In this document: one piece after another, positions 1 through 7,735 of the stretch
Layout of the letters: each line of letters opens with the position of its first letter
Position numbering within the stretch: position 1 is the first letter of the stretch
Source of the DNA: Synechococcaceae cyanobacterium
GTDB taxonomy: Bacteria > Cyanobacteriota > Cyanobacteriia > PCC-6307 > Cyanobiaceae
Direction: 5' to 3'
Length of the DNA: 9,883 nt
Assembly (NCBI GenBank): GCA_947460085.1
Contig: CANHGA010000061.1
Span: 1 to 9,883 of the forward strand
Position numbers and translations under genes: made by a program
The notes under the pieces: generated by a model
What the model was told of the DNA's origin: nothing
Databases searched by the model: none
Seen by the model: the letters and a program-made list of their open reading frames with translations, nothing else

Positions 1-256
1 TGAGATGACCCCGGTAATCAAGGCTGAGGCCGGCCAGCCGGTCAACTTGCCCGGCGGGGGCGTAGAGGGTGATGCCATCGGCCCGGGCCACGGGGTTGCC
101 GGCCAGGTGCCCAGGCCGCAGGCGGATGGACCAGCGCTCACAGCTGCCGTCCACGAGGTCAAGGTGCATCATCCCCGGGGTGCCGGCCACCGCGGCTTGC
201 CGCCCGAGCTCGGCTGCGGCGGAGGCGGTAACCCTCAGGCTGTGGCCTTTCGGCAT
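1..256 (-). CDS. HesB/IscA-like (iron-sulfur assembly accessory family) protein, C-terminus beyond window
   Basis: Partial gene: 85 codons are visible, starting at ATG 256 and running off the left edge. No other plausible start lies in frame between the preceding stop and this ATG. The reading is by resemblance to the A-type carrier fold: an N-terminal segment LRVTASAAAELGRQ (residues 7-20, like the usual 'hr..h..AA..l' opening), then DLVDGSCERWSIRLRP (33-48) at the place of the family's GGCSGFSY stretch with Cys39 kept, and DGITLYAPAGQVDRLAG (60-76) followed by LSLDYRGHL, like the family's DGv.v.vd..s...l.G..iDY..dL. The SGF part after the cysteine is replaced by ERW, so the protein is divergent. 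The diagnostic C-terminal CxC pair falls outside the window, so cluster binding cannot be judged. A-type carriers bind or hand on Fe-S clusters; HesB-like relatives without the cysteines are also known. It follows the NAGPA-family gene by 43 bases on the same strand and is probably cotranscribed. No strong Shine-Dalgarno sequence is seen. Confidence 0.68.
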   Translation of the reverse strand, partial: MPKGHSLRVTASAAAELGRQAAVAGTPGMMHLDLVDGSCERWSIRLRPGHLAGNPVARADGITLYAPAGQVDRLAGLSLDYRGHL

Positions 257-299
257 GGGGCAGAACAGGACATGGCGATAGGCCAGTTTGGCAGCCCCC

Positions 300-2174
300 T
301 CAAGGGACCAAGCCCAGGCCGTTGTTGACGGCCCCCACAACCCCCCGACCCTTGACCGGCATGGTGCCGCCCATCACCAGGCCCGTGGAGCTGCCCCCAT
401 CGAGGTTGAGGGCATCGCGCAGCCCCAGGCTTTGCAGCAGTTGGGCTGTTTCCGGCAGGCTTGGCCCGCTGTCGCTGGTGCCCTCCAAGGTGATCAGCCA
501 AAGCTGGCTGCCATCACTGGCGATCACGGTGCGGGGGGCGCCTTGGCTGAGGAACCCGGCGCTGAAGGCTTCGGCGACCCCGTTGAGCACGATCCGACCG
601 TCTTGCAACAGCAAGGGTCCGCCTCCGATCACAAAGGGAGCAAGGCCCAGGTCGTTGCTGGGCCGGCTGCTGAGGCTGAGTGGGGTGCCCTCAGCCCATG
701 GAAGCGTGACGCCACCGCGGCCCACCAGCAGGATCTCGCCGCGGCGCAGGGGCACGCCAGCTTCGAGGTCGGCGGTCTCGTATCTCTGGCCCACGCTGCT
801 GTCAGCGCCGAGCACTAGAGCTGTTTCCCCGCCACTGAGGGCCCGGTAGCTGGGGCCCCAGTCCGGGCCATAGCGACTGATCCCCCGTTGCACATAGCCG
901 CTATTGATGGTGACCACGGGATGGCGGCTGCCATTCGGGCCGACCAGCCATTCCTCGAGCGAGAGATGGCCAAAGCGGGGCAAGTTGCGGGGGGTCCAGG
1001 CGGCCACGCCCCGGTTGAGGATCGGCCCAGAGAGCCAGCGCCCTTCGCTTTTAAGGGCGCCCAAGGGAAGGCGCTTGACGCGGTTGAAATAGCCGCCATT
1101 GATGGCGACGAGGGCCATCCGGGCGTTCGCCAGGGTTTGGAGGGAGCTCAGCCCTTCCATCCCTTGGGGGCGGGTGAGTGGTTTGAGGCTCACCGGGGCG
1201 GTGCGGGGATCCATGCGCACCGCATTGATCCGAAAGCCTTGGCGCATCAGCCGGTCCCATTGGATGCCCCGGCCGAGGAGGGCTTGTAGGCGTGGGTCGA
1301 TGGCTGGGGCGGGAACCGAACTGCCGGTGCCGTCAGGGGGTGTGGCGCCGGGGAGATCGATCACCACCCGCGCTGGATCCCCGAGGGTGAACACCTTGGT
1401 GGGCTTCAGGCCTCCTGCCACCAGTAGCTGCAGGGGGGCGCTGGTTGGGGGGGCGCTGGGGGTGCTGCCCAGTCCCAGGAGCTCCAGCTGGCTGCGCTGG
1501 GCAGGACTGCTCTGGATGCTGAGCTCCAGCCGACCCTCGCTCGTGCGCACAATTGCCGGCCCGGTGAGGTCGAGCACCACCCGGCGCTGTCCGACTTGAT
1601 TGGCCGTGCGCACTTGCAGCAGCTGGGCGACGGGCAACTGCAACCGCAATTCAGGGCCCTGTTTGATGGCCTCGACCCCCAAGGCCTGCAAGAGGGGTGC
1701 CCCGTCGACGGCCACTTCGTCGTCGAGACTGATTTGGGCGCCAGACCCCACGATCAGGGGTTGGCCAAACCATTCCAGATCAAGGCTGCCATCGGGGCGG
1801 CTGCGGCTGCTCACCCCTAGTTGGCCTTGCAGAACTTCAAGGGGGAGCCAGAGCTCGTCAGGCCGCCCGCTGCCCCTACCAATCCAGCGCCACCGTGCCA
1901 CCTGGCTTTGGCCATTGATCCAGAGGCGGGTGCCCTCGCTCACCTGGCGTGCCGCGCTGGGCTGGCGAGCGGGGCTTCGCTGGGCGGCGCTGGGCGGTGG
2001 AGGCGGTGGTGGCGGCGGAAATCCCTGGGCTTGGCTGCTGAGCACCACAACAGCAGGCAAGAGCTGGGGGATCAGCCAGGTGATCAGCCAGGGGCCGCTT
2101 GCAGGCCTCAATGGGCCGACCTCAGTGCTGGTGTCCTGTGGGCCATTCTTGGAGAACGCTAACCCTCTGACCAT
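300..2174 (-). CDS. Secreted phosphodiester glycosidase (NAGPA) family protein with N-terminal AMIN-like region
   Basis: 624 residues from ATG 2174 to TGA. The same frame stays open to 2336, but that extension would run antisense into the gltB start, so ATG 2174 is preferred. Visible architecture: a rather long n-region; a hydrophobic segment around residues 29-46 (WLITWLIPQLLPAVVVL) ending in SSQAQG, read as a signal peptide or N-terminal anchor; nine prolines at 53-61 and a Ala/Ser/Pro/Gln/Arg-rich linker to about 78; a beta-rich region (80-180) with LPLEVLQ and DGAPLLQALGV segments, reminiscent of the copper-amine-oxidase N-terminal-like fold; a region (185-275) with RRVVLDLTGP and ARVVIDLPG strands that looks like an AMIN domain; then the NAGPA domain (about 315-624). 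The last shows AINGGYFNR (357-365), FVIGGGPLLLQDG (514-526) and ALNLDGGSSTGL (588-599), the family hallmarks. The family includes the mammalian uncovering enzyme, which removes GlcNAc from phosphodiesters; the bacterial substrate is unknown. An envelope role in the periplasm or on the cell surface is inferred from the export signal and the AMIN-like part. Confidence 0.85.
   Translation of the reverse strand: MVRGLAFSKNGPQDTSTEVGPLRPASGPWLITWLIPQLLPAVVVLSSQAQGFPPPPPPPPPSAAQRSPARQPSAARQVSEGTRLWINGQSQVARWRWIGRGSGRPDELWLPLEVLQGQLGVSSRSRPDGSLDLEWFGQPLIVGSGAQISLDDEVAVDGAPLLQALGVEAIKQGPELRLQLPVAQLLQVRTANQVGQRRVVLDLTGPAIVRTSEGRLELSIQSSPAQRSQLELLGLGSTPSAPPTSAPLQLLVAGGLKPTKVFTLGDPARVVIDLPGATPPDGTGSSVPAPAIDPRLQALLGRGIQWDRLMRQGFRINAVRMDPRTAPVSLKPLTRPQGMEGLSSLQTLANARMALVAINGGYFNRVKRLPLGALKSEGRWLSGPILNRGVAAWTPRNLPRFGHLSLEEWLVGPNGSRHPVVTINSGYVQRGISRYGPDWGPSYRALSGGETALVLGADSSVGQRYETADLEAGVPLRRGEILLVGRGGVTLPWAEGTPLSLSSRPSNDLGLAPFVIGGGPLLLQDGRIVLNGVAEAFSAGFLSQGAPRTVIASDGSQLWLITLEGTSDSGPSLPETAQLLQSLGLRDALNLDGGSSTGLVMGGTMPVKGRGVVGAVNNGLGLVP
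1992..2020. repeat. GGN low-complexity run coding for nine prolines
   Basis: An imperfect GGN/GGC run on the plus strand, CCN codons on the minus strand. It encodes the nine-proline stretch just after the predicted signal peptide of the NAGPA-family protein. Such tracts are prone to slippage. The codons are mixed, so the prolines themselves look to be retained. Confidence 0.7.
2069..2092. repeat. 12-base tandem duplication within the signal-peptide core
   Basis: Two adjacent 12-base units, GGATCAGCCAGG and TGATCAGCCAGG, differ only at the first base. On the coding (minus) strand they give the repeated tetrapeptides WLIT-WLIP in the hydrophobic core of the NAGPA-family protein. The reading frame is kept. 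Confidence 0.75.
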
Positions 2175-2188
2175 GGCAAGGGTTTGCT

Positions 2189-2206
2189 GATCCTTAGGAT
2201 CTAAGG
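2189..2206. promoter_or_regulatory. Two overlapping inverted repeats in the gltB divergent intergenic region
   Basis: The 60 bases between the NAGPA-family start and gltB (2175-2234) hold two perfect dyads that share bases. GATCCT-T-AGGATC lies at 2189-2201 (6-base arms, 1-base spacer) and CCTTAG-GAT-CTAAGG at 2192-2206 (6-base arms, 3-base spacer). They cannot form as hairpins at the same time. They could be an operator serving one or both divergent genes, or alternative RNA hairpins in the gltB leader, which would put them 29-46 bases before the gltB ATG. I see no convincing -10/-35 pair, and no GTA-N8-TAC NtcA consensus: neither GTA nor TAC occurs in the interval. The function is inference. 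Confidence 0.4.
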
Positions 2207-2234
2207 CTCTGGTGGTGCAGTCGCCCTCGGGTTT

Positions 2235-5200
2235 ATGGCTCTTTCGTCTCGCCCCGTTTGGCCCCATTGCGACAGCCCTGCACCGGCTGAAGTGGCGGGA
2301 GAAAAAGATGCATGCGGTGTGGGCTTCCTGGCCCACCTAGGCGGGGAGCGCAGTCATTGGGTGCTGCAACAAGCCCTGCGCGGCCTGGATTGCATGGAGC
2401 ACCGCGGCGGCTGCGGTGGCGATTCCGATTCAGGGGATGGTGCCGGAATCCTCTGCGGGATCCCCTGGGCCCTTCTAGAGGCTGTTTGGCCTGAGGCTGG
2501 TGCGTCCCAGGGCCAGGAGCGCGGCCTGGGCATGGTGTTTTTGCCCGCCGATGGGGCCAAGCGAGCCGCTGCGATTCAGTTTTCCGAAGAGGAAGCGGCC
2601 AAACTGGGCCTCCAGAGCCTGGGTTGGCGCGATGTGCCGGTGGATCCCGCGGTGCTCGGTCCGTTGGCCCGCCAGAGCGCGCCCCACATGGCCCAGTGGC
2701 TCTTAGCGCCAGCCCCTGGCCAGGCCCTCGCAGGAGAGGCCATCGCCGGGGATGCGCTGGAAGCCCTGCTGTTTCGACTGCGGCGCCGGATTGGCGATCG
2801 CGCCCGGGAAGCCTGGGGCCCTGGCCCCGGCGACCTCTATTTCGCGTCCCTCAGCAGCCGCACCGTTGTCTACAAAGGCATGGTGCGTTCGGAAGTGTTG
2901 GCGCGGTTTTACGCCGACCTGCGCGATGGGCGCTTTGCCGTGAGTTTTGCGGTGTACCACCGCCGCTTCAGCACCAACACCCTGCCCCGCTGGCCCCTGG
3001 CCCAGCCCATGCGCCTGCTGGGTCACAACGGCGAAATCAACACCCTGCTGGGCAATCTCAACTGGGCCCGGGCCGCAGAAGCGAACCTCGATGCGGTTTG
3101 GGGTGAGGCCTCGGGTGATCTCAAGCCCGTAGTCAATGCGGCTTTTAGTGATTCGGCCAACCTTGACGCCACCTTGGAGCTGCTGGTGCGCAGCGGCCGC
3201 CCGATCACGGACAGCCTGTTCACCCTCGTGCCGGAGGCCTTCCGCCAGCAGCCAGAACTCGAGAACCGTCCGGCCATCCAGGCCATGTACGAGTACAACG
3301 CCTGCCTGCAAGAGCCCTGGGATGGCCCGGCCCTGTTGGTGTTTGCCGATGGCCGCAGCGTTGGCGCCACCTTGGATCGCAATGGCCTGAGGCCTGCCCG
3401 CTACTGCATCACCAGCGATGGCTATGTGGTGATGGGCTCGGAAACCGGGGTGGTGGAGCTTGAAGAGAGCCGCATCATCGAGAAGGGCCGCCTGGGCCCT
3501 GGCCAAATGCTGGCCGTCGACCTCGACAACGGCCGCCTGCTGCGCAACTGGGAGGTGAAGCAAGAAGCTGCCACGCGCCATCCCTATGGGAGCTGGTTGG
3601 CGGACAACCGTCGCAACCTGGAGAGCCAGCCCTGGCGGCAGGAGCGCGCCCTTGGTGAGCTGGAGTTGCTGCAACAGCAAACCGCCTCTGGCTTCACGTC
3701 AGAAGACCTGGACCTGGTGATCGAAGACATGGCGGGGGCGGCCAAGGAGCCCACCTACTGCATGGGGGACGACATCCCCCTGGCGGTGCTCTCCAATAAA
3801 CCGCATCTGCTCTTCGACTACTTCAAGCAACGCTTCGCCCAGGTCACCAACCCGCCCATCGATCCCCTGCGCGAAAAGCTGGTGATGAGCCTGGAGATGC
3901 ACCTGGGCCGGCGCGGCTCAGCCCTGCGGCCAGAAGCCTCCGGTGCGGCGGTGGTGCACCTGGACAGCCCGATTCTCAATGAGGCGGACCTCAAGGCTGT
4001 GGGTGATCAAGGCCTGGCTTCCAGCACCCTCTCCACCCTGTTTGGTTTGGATGGAGGGCCTGCAGCCCTGCAGGCCGCGGTGCAGCGCCTGCGCTCGGAG
4101 GCGGAAGCCGCCGTGCGGGATGGGGCCCAGATCCTGGTGCTCTCCGATCGGCTTGGCCTCGATGGCCAGAAGGGTGGCATCAATGCCACCACCGTCGCCA
4201 TTCCGCCCCTGCTGGCGGTGGGAGCGGTGCATCACCACCTGCTCAATTTGGGCCTGCGGCTCCAGGCTTCCCTGGTGGTGGAAACGGCCCAGTGCTGGAG
4301 CACCCACCATTTGGCCTGCCTGATTGGCTTCGGCGCCAGCGCGGTCTGCCCCTGGCTCACCTGGGAAACAACTCGCCATTGGTTGGCCCATCCCAAAACC
4401 CAATCGCTGATTGAGCGGGGCAAGTTGCCCGCCCTGACCGTTGACCAGGCCCAGGCCAATGTGAAAAAGGCCCTCGAGGATGGCCTCCGCAAGATTCTCT
4501 CCAAGATCGGCATCTCCCTGCTGGCCAGCTACCACGGTGCCCAAATTTTTGAGGCCATCGGCATTGGCGCCGACCTGATTCAGCTGGCCTTTAGGGGCAC
4601 CACCAGCCGGGTGGCCGGTTTGAGCCTCACGGATCTGGCCAGCGAAACCCTGGTCTTCCACACCAAGGCCTACCCCGAGCTCAACCGCACCAAGCTCGAG
4701 TTCATGGGCTTTGTGCAGTACCGCACCGGTGGCGAATACCACCTCAACAGCCCGGAGATGGCCAAGGCCCTCCATGGGGCCGTCAAGGCAGGCCCCGGCT
4801 ACGACCACTTCTCCACCTACCAAACCCTGCTCGAGCACAGGCCGATTACGGCCCTGCGCGATCTGTTGCAGCTCAAGCCGGCGGCCACGCCCTTATCCCT
4901 GGATCAGGTGGAGAGTGTGGAGAGCATTTGTGCCCGTTTCTGCACCGGGGGCATGAGTCTCGGGGCCCTGTCCCGCGAGGCCCACGAGGTGCTGGCGGTG
5001 GCCATGAACCGCATCGGCGGCAAGAGCAATAGCGGCGAAGGCGGTGAAGATCCGGCCCGGTTCCACGCGCTACACGACGTGGATGGCGAGGGCCGTTCGG
5101 CCACCCTTCCCGGTATCCAAGGCCTGCGCAACGGCGATACCGCCTGTTCCGCCATCAAGCAGATCGCTTCGGGCCGCTTCGGCGTGACGCCGGAATATCT

Positions 5201-6869
5201 GCGCAGCGGCAAGCAGCTCGAGATCAAGGTGGCCCAGGGGGCCAAGCCCGGTGAGGGCGGCCAGCTGCCTGGCCCCAAGGTGGATCCCTATATCGCCTGG
5301 CTGCGCAACAGCAAGGCCGGTGTGGCCCTGATCTCGCCCCCGCCCCACCACGACATTTATTCGATTGAGGATCTCGCCCAGCTGATCCACGACCTGCACC
5401 AGGTGCATCCCGCCGCCAAGGTGAGCGTGAAGCTGGTGGCCGAGATCGGCATCGGCACGATTGCCGCCGGGGTGGCCAAGGCCAATGCCGATGTGATTCA
5501 GATTTCGGGTCACGATGGCGGCACCGGTGCCTCGCCGCTGAGCTCGATTAAGCACGCGGGTAGCCCCTGGGAATTGGGCCTCACCGAGGTGCACCGCTCC
5601 CTGCTGGAGAACGGCCTGCGGGATCGGGTGTTGCTGCGCGCCGATGGCGGCCTCAAGACCGGCTGGGACGTGGTGATTGCGGCCCTGCTTGGCGCCGAGG
5701 AATATGGCTTCGGCTCGGTGGCGATGATCGCCGAGGGCTGCATCATGGCCCGGGTTTGCCATACCAATAACTGCCCTGTGGGCGTGGCCACCCAGAAGGA
5801 AGCCCTCCGTAAACGCTTTACCGGCCTGCCGGAGCACGTGGTGAATTTCTTCCTCTTCGTGGCCGAAGAAGTGCGCCAGCTGCTGAGTGTGTTGGGTGTG
5901 GCCCGCCTCGAGGATTTGATCGGCCGCAGCGACTTCCTCGAGCCCCGCTCCGTCACCCTGGCCAAAACCAAGGCCCTCGATCTCTCCTGCCTGATCGATC
6001 CGATTCCGGCCGCGGCTGATCGCCGTTGGCTCCAGCACGACGCTGAAGCCCACGGCAACGGTCCGATCCTGGAAGACCAGTTGCTTGGAGATGCGGGGCT
6101 GATGGCTGCGATCGAGGGCCACGGCCAGGTGGCCCGCAGCCTGGCGATCATCAACACCGACCGCAGCGTGGGTGCCCGCATCTCCGGAGAGATTGCGGCG
6201 CGCCATGGCAACACCGGCTTCCAAGGTCAACTCGACCTCTCCTACGAGGGTGCCGCAGGCCAAAGCTTTGGGGCCTTTGTGCTCCAGGGCATGAATCTGC
6301 GTCTGGTGGGTGAAGCGAACGATTACGTGGGCAAGGGCATCAACGGCGGCCGCATCACCGTGGTGCCCCCTGCTGGTGTGAACGATCCCGGCAGCCAGGT
6401 GATCCTGGGCAACACCTGCCTCTATGGGGCCACCGGTGGTGAGCTGTTTGCCCTGGGCCGGGCCGGAGAACGTTTCGCCGTGCGCAATAGCGGGGTCAAA
6501 ACCGTGGTGGAGGGATCTGGCGACCACTGCTGCGAATACATGACCGGCGGCGTGGTGGTGGTGCTTGGCTCCACAGGCCGCAACGTGGCGGCTGGCATGA
6601 CTGGTGGCGTGGCCTTCCTGCTGGATGAAGACGGTGGCTTGGTCGACCGTCTCAACCCTGAAATCGTGGCCCTCTGCCCCATCACCACCCCAGAGCAGGA
6701 AGCCCTGCTCAAGCCCCTACTGGAGGCCCATTTCCAGCACACGGGCAGCGCCAAGGCGGCCGAAATCTTGGCCGATTGGACCAGCTGGAAGGCCAAGTTC
6801 AAGGTGCTTGTGCCCCCCAGCGAAAAGGCCAACCTGGGCCTGGAGCAGCGCGAAGCCGTTGCGGCCTAG
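2235..6869 (+). CDS. gltB: Ferredoxin-dependent glutamate synthase (Fd-GOGAT), large single-chain enzyme
   Basis: 1544 residues, full length for the family; the symbol glsF is also used in cyanobacteria. It makes two glutamates from glutamine and 2-oxoglutarate with electrons from reduced ferredoxin, completing the GS-GOGAT ammonium assimilation cycle in the cytosol. Seen in order: a 26-residue propeptide, then Cys27 in DACGVGF, the nucleophile exposed on maturation of class II amidotransferases; LGHNGEINTLLGN (262-274) in the glutaminase domain (27 to about 430); a central linker domain (about 480-790); the FMN/synthase barrel (about 830-1200) with SGHDGGTGASP (1091-1101); the 3Fe-4S ligands Cys1169, Cys1175 and Cys1180 in CIMARVCHTNNC; and the C-terminal glycine-rich beta-helix (about 1280-1500, e.g. 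GNTCLYGATGGELFALGRAGE). The segment near 943-968 (HALHDVDGEGRSATLPGIQG) matches the loop that marks ferredoxin-type enzymes, and no gltD small subunit is in view. The ATG start gives the expected propeptide length, although no clear ribosome binding site precedes it. It is divergent from the NAGPA-family gene and converges on lipA. Confidence 0.98.
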   Translation: MALSSRPVWPHCDSPAPAEVAGEKDACGVGFLAHLGGERSHWVLQQALRGLDCMEHRGGCGGDSDSGDGAGILCGIPWALLEAVWPEAGASQGQERGLGMVFLPADGAKRAAAIQFSEEEAAKLGLQSLGWRDVPVDPAVLGPLARQSAPHMAQWLLAPAPGQALAGEAIAGDALEALLFRLRRRIGDRAREAWGPGPGDLYFASLSSRTVVYKGMVRSEVLARFYADLRDGRFAVSFAVYHRRFSTNTLPRWPLAQPMRLLGHNGEINTLLGNLNWARAAEANLDAVWGEASGDLKPVVNAAFSDSANLDATLELLVRSGRPITDSLFTLVPEAFRQQPELENRPAIQAMYEYNACLQEPWDGPALLVFADGRSVGATLDRNGLRPARYCITSDGYVVMGSETGVVELEESRIIEKGRLGPGQMLAVDLDNGRLLRNWEVKQEAATRHPYGSWLADNRRNLESQPWRQERALGELELLQQQTASGFTSEDLDLVIEDMAGAAKEPTYCMGDDIPLAVLSNKPHLLFDYFKQRFAQVTNPPIDPLREKLVMSLEMHLGRRGSALRPEASGAAVVHLDSPILNEADLKAVGDQGLASSTLSTLFGLDGGPAALQAAVQRLRSEAEAAVRDGAQILVLSDRLGLDGQKGGINATTVAIPPLLAVGAVHHHLLNLGLRLQASLVVETAQCWSTHHLACLIGFGASAVCPWLTWETTRHWLAHPKTQSLIERGKLPALTVDQAQANVKKALEDGLRKILSKIGISLLASYHGAQIFEAIGIGADLIQLAFRGTTSRVAGLSLTDLASETLVFHTKAYPELNRTKLEFMGFVQYRTGGEYHLNSPEMAKALHGAVKAGPGYDHFSTYQTLLEHRPITALRDLLQLKPAATPLSLDQVESVESICARFCTGGMSLGALSREAHEVLAVAMNRIGGKSNSGEGGEDPARFHALHDVDGEGRSATLPGIQGLRNGDTACSAIKQIASGRFGVTPEYLRSGKQLEIKVAQGAKPGEGGQLPGPKVDPYIAWLRNSKAGVALISPPPHHDIYSIEDLAQLIHDLHQVHPAAKVSVKLVAEIGIGTIAAGVAKANADVIQISGHDGGTGASPLSSIKHAGSPWELGLTEVHRSLLENGLRDRVLLRADGGLKTGWDVVIAALLGAEEYGFGSVAMIAEGCIMARVCHTNNCPVGVATQKEALRKRFTGLPEHVVNFFLFVAEEVRQLLSVLGVARLEDLIGRSDFLEPRSVTLAKTKALDLSCLIDPIPAAADRRWLQHDAEAHGNGPILEDQLLGDAGLMAAIEGHGQVARSLAIINTDRSVGARISGEIAARHGNTGFQGQLDLSYEGAAGQSFGAFVLQGMNLRLVGEANDYVGKGINGGRITVVPPAGVNDPGSQVILGNTCLYGATGGELFALGRAGERFAVRNSGVKTVVEGSGDHCCEYMTGGVVVVLGSTGRNVAAGMTGGVAFLLDEDGGLVDRLNPEIVALCPITTPEQEALLKPLLEAHFQHTGSAKAAEILADWTSWKAKFKVLVPPSEKANLGLEQREAVAA
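2794..2801. repeat. HIP1 octamer GCGATCGC
   Basis: One exact copy of the highly iterated palindrome known from many cyanobacterial genomes, inside the gltB coding sequence. A single copy in about 10 kb supports a cyanobacterial origin only weakly. No function is implied at this site. Confidence 0.6.
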
Positions 6870-7735
6870 CGCGGGTGCTCCCGCATCAGCCGCTGGACTT
6901 CGCCGGCGTGGTAGCTGCTGCGGGTCAGGGGCGTACTCACCACCTGGAGGAAGCCGAGTTCGTCTTCGCCATGGCGCTGGAAGCTGGTGAATTGTTCCGG
7001 GGTGACGAACCGATCCACCGGCAGGTGCTTGGGGCCTGGGGAGAGGTATTGGCCGATGGTCACGATGTCCACCTGGTGGCTGCGGAGGTCGGCCATCACC
7101 TCCCGAACCTCGTGGTCGGTTTCGCCCAAGCCCGTCATCAGGCCTGATTTGGTGTAGGTGCGGGGCCAACCCTTTCGGACCCGCTGGAGCAACTCGAGCG
7201 AGCGTTCGTAGATCCCCTGGGGCCGGGCCTTTTTGTAGAGCCTGGGCACGGTTTCGATGTTGTGGTTGAGCACCTCAGGCGCGCCCGCCATCACGGCGGC
7301 CAGGGCGTCCCAGTTGCCACAGAAATCAGGCACCAGCAGCTCAATGCTGGTGAGGGGCGAGCGGCGGCGCACCTGCTCAATGCAGGCCACAAATTGGCTG
7401 GCACCACCATCGGCCAGGTCGTCGCGGTTAACCGACGTGATCACCACGTGGCTGAGCCCCATGCGCTGCACCGCCTCCCCCAGCCGCTCGGGCTCGGTGG
7501 GGTCGAGCTCCCGCACGCTCTTGTCGAAGTCGATATCGCAGTAGGGGCAGGCGCGGGTGCAGCCCGGACCCATGATCAAAAAGGTGGCAGTGCCGCCGGC
7601 AAAGCATTCGCCGATGTTGGGGCAGCTCGCCTCCTGGCAAACGGTATTCAGCTTGAGGTCCACCAGCAGATCGGCGATGGCACCGATGCGCTCCCGCTGG
7701 GGGGCTTTCACGCGCAGCCAGTCGGGTTTGAGCAA
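6866..7735 (-). CDS. lipA: Lipoyl synthase, radical SAM
   Basis: 289 residues, normal length. LipA inserts two sulfurs into protein-bound octanoyl groups on carrier domains (pyruvate dehydrogenase E2, glycine cleavage H protein) using S-adenosylmethionine and two 4Fe-4S clusters. Both cluster motifs are present: the auxiliary-cluster set Cys33, Cys38, Cys44 (CQEASCPNIGEC) and the radical SAM set Cys59, Cys63, Cys66 (CTRACPYC). The C-terminal RSSY (272-275) supplies the conserved serine that ligates the auxiliary cluster. Other family signatures are TSVNRDDLADGGA (100-112), LNHNIETVPRLY (156-167), KSGLMTGLGE (196-205) and TIGQYL (226-231). The start is a TTG at 7733-7735 (LLKPDWLRVKAP); upstream the frame is open for only 15 codons to a TAG at 7781-7783, with no ATG or GTG, so TTG is the best choice and rare CTG the only rival. 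No nearby Shine-Dalgarno is evident. Its stop shares the CTAG palindrome with the gltB stop. Confidence 0.97.
   Translation of the reverse strand: MLKPDWLRVKAPQRERIGAIADLLVDLKLNTVCQEASCPNIGECFAGGTATFLIMGPGCTRACPYCDIDFDKSVRELDPTEPERLGEAVQRMGLSHVVITSVNRDDLADGGASQFVACIEQVRRRSPLTSIELLVPDFCGNWDALAAVMAGAPEVLNHNIETVPRLYKKARPQGIYERSLELLQRVRKGWPRTYTKSGLMTGLGETDHEVREVMADLRSHQVDIVTIGQYLSPGPKHLPVDRFVTPEQFTSFQRHGEDELGFLQVVSTPLTRSSYHAGEVQRLMREHPR

Noticed and set aside
5..328. 107-codon plus-strand open frame at the left edge
   Set aside because: It is antisense to the HesB-like fragment and the end of the NAGPA-family gene. The HesB-like reading has family-like motifs and this one has none.
2175..2234. 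NtcA binding site for gltB
   Set aside because: I looked for GTA-N8-TAC in the intergenic region. Neither half-site is present.
2175..2336. 54-codon N-terminal extension of the NAGPA-family gene
   Set aside because: It would overlap the start of gltB and remove the divergent intergenic region. The extension is basic and lacks signal-peptide character, and ATG 2174 is a simpler start.
2703..3680. 325-codon and neighbouring (3918-4838) open frames antisense to gltB
   Set aside because: Same cause: histidine-, glutamine- and glycine-rich translations typical of antisense shadows of GC-rich genes, with no motif.
5070..6527. 485-codon open frame antisense to gltB
   Set aside because: It is an out-of-frame shadow. 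gltB is unmistakable in the opposite direction, and GC-rich codon use leaves the antisense frame free of stops. The translation has no recognisable domain.
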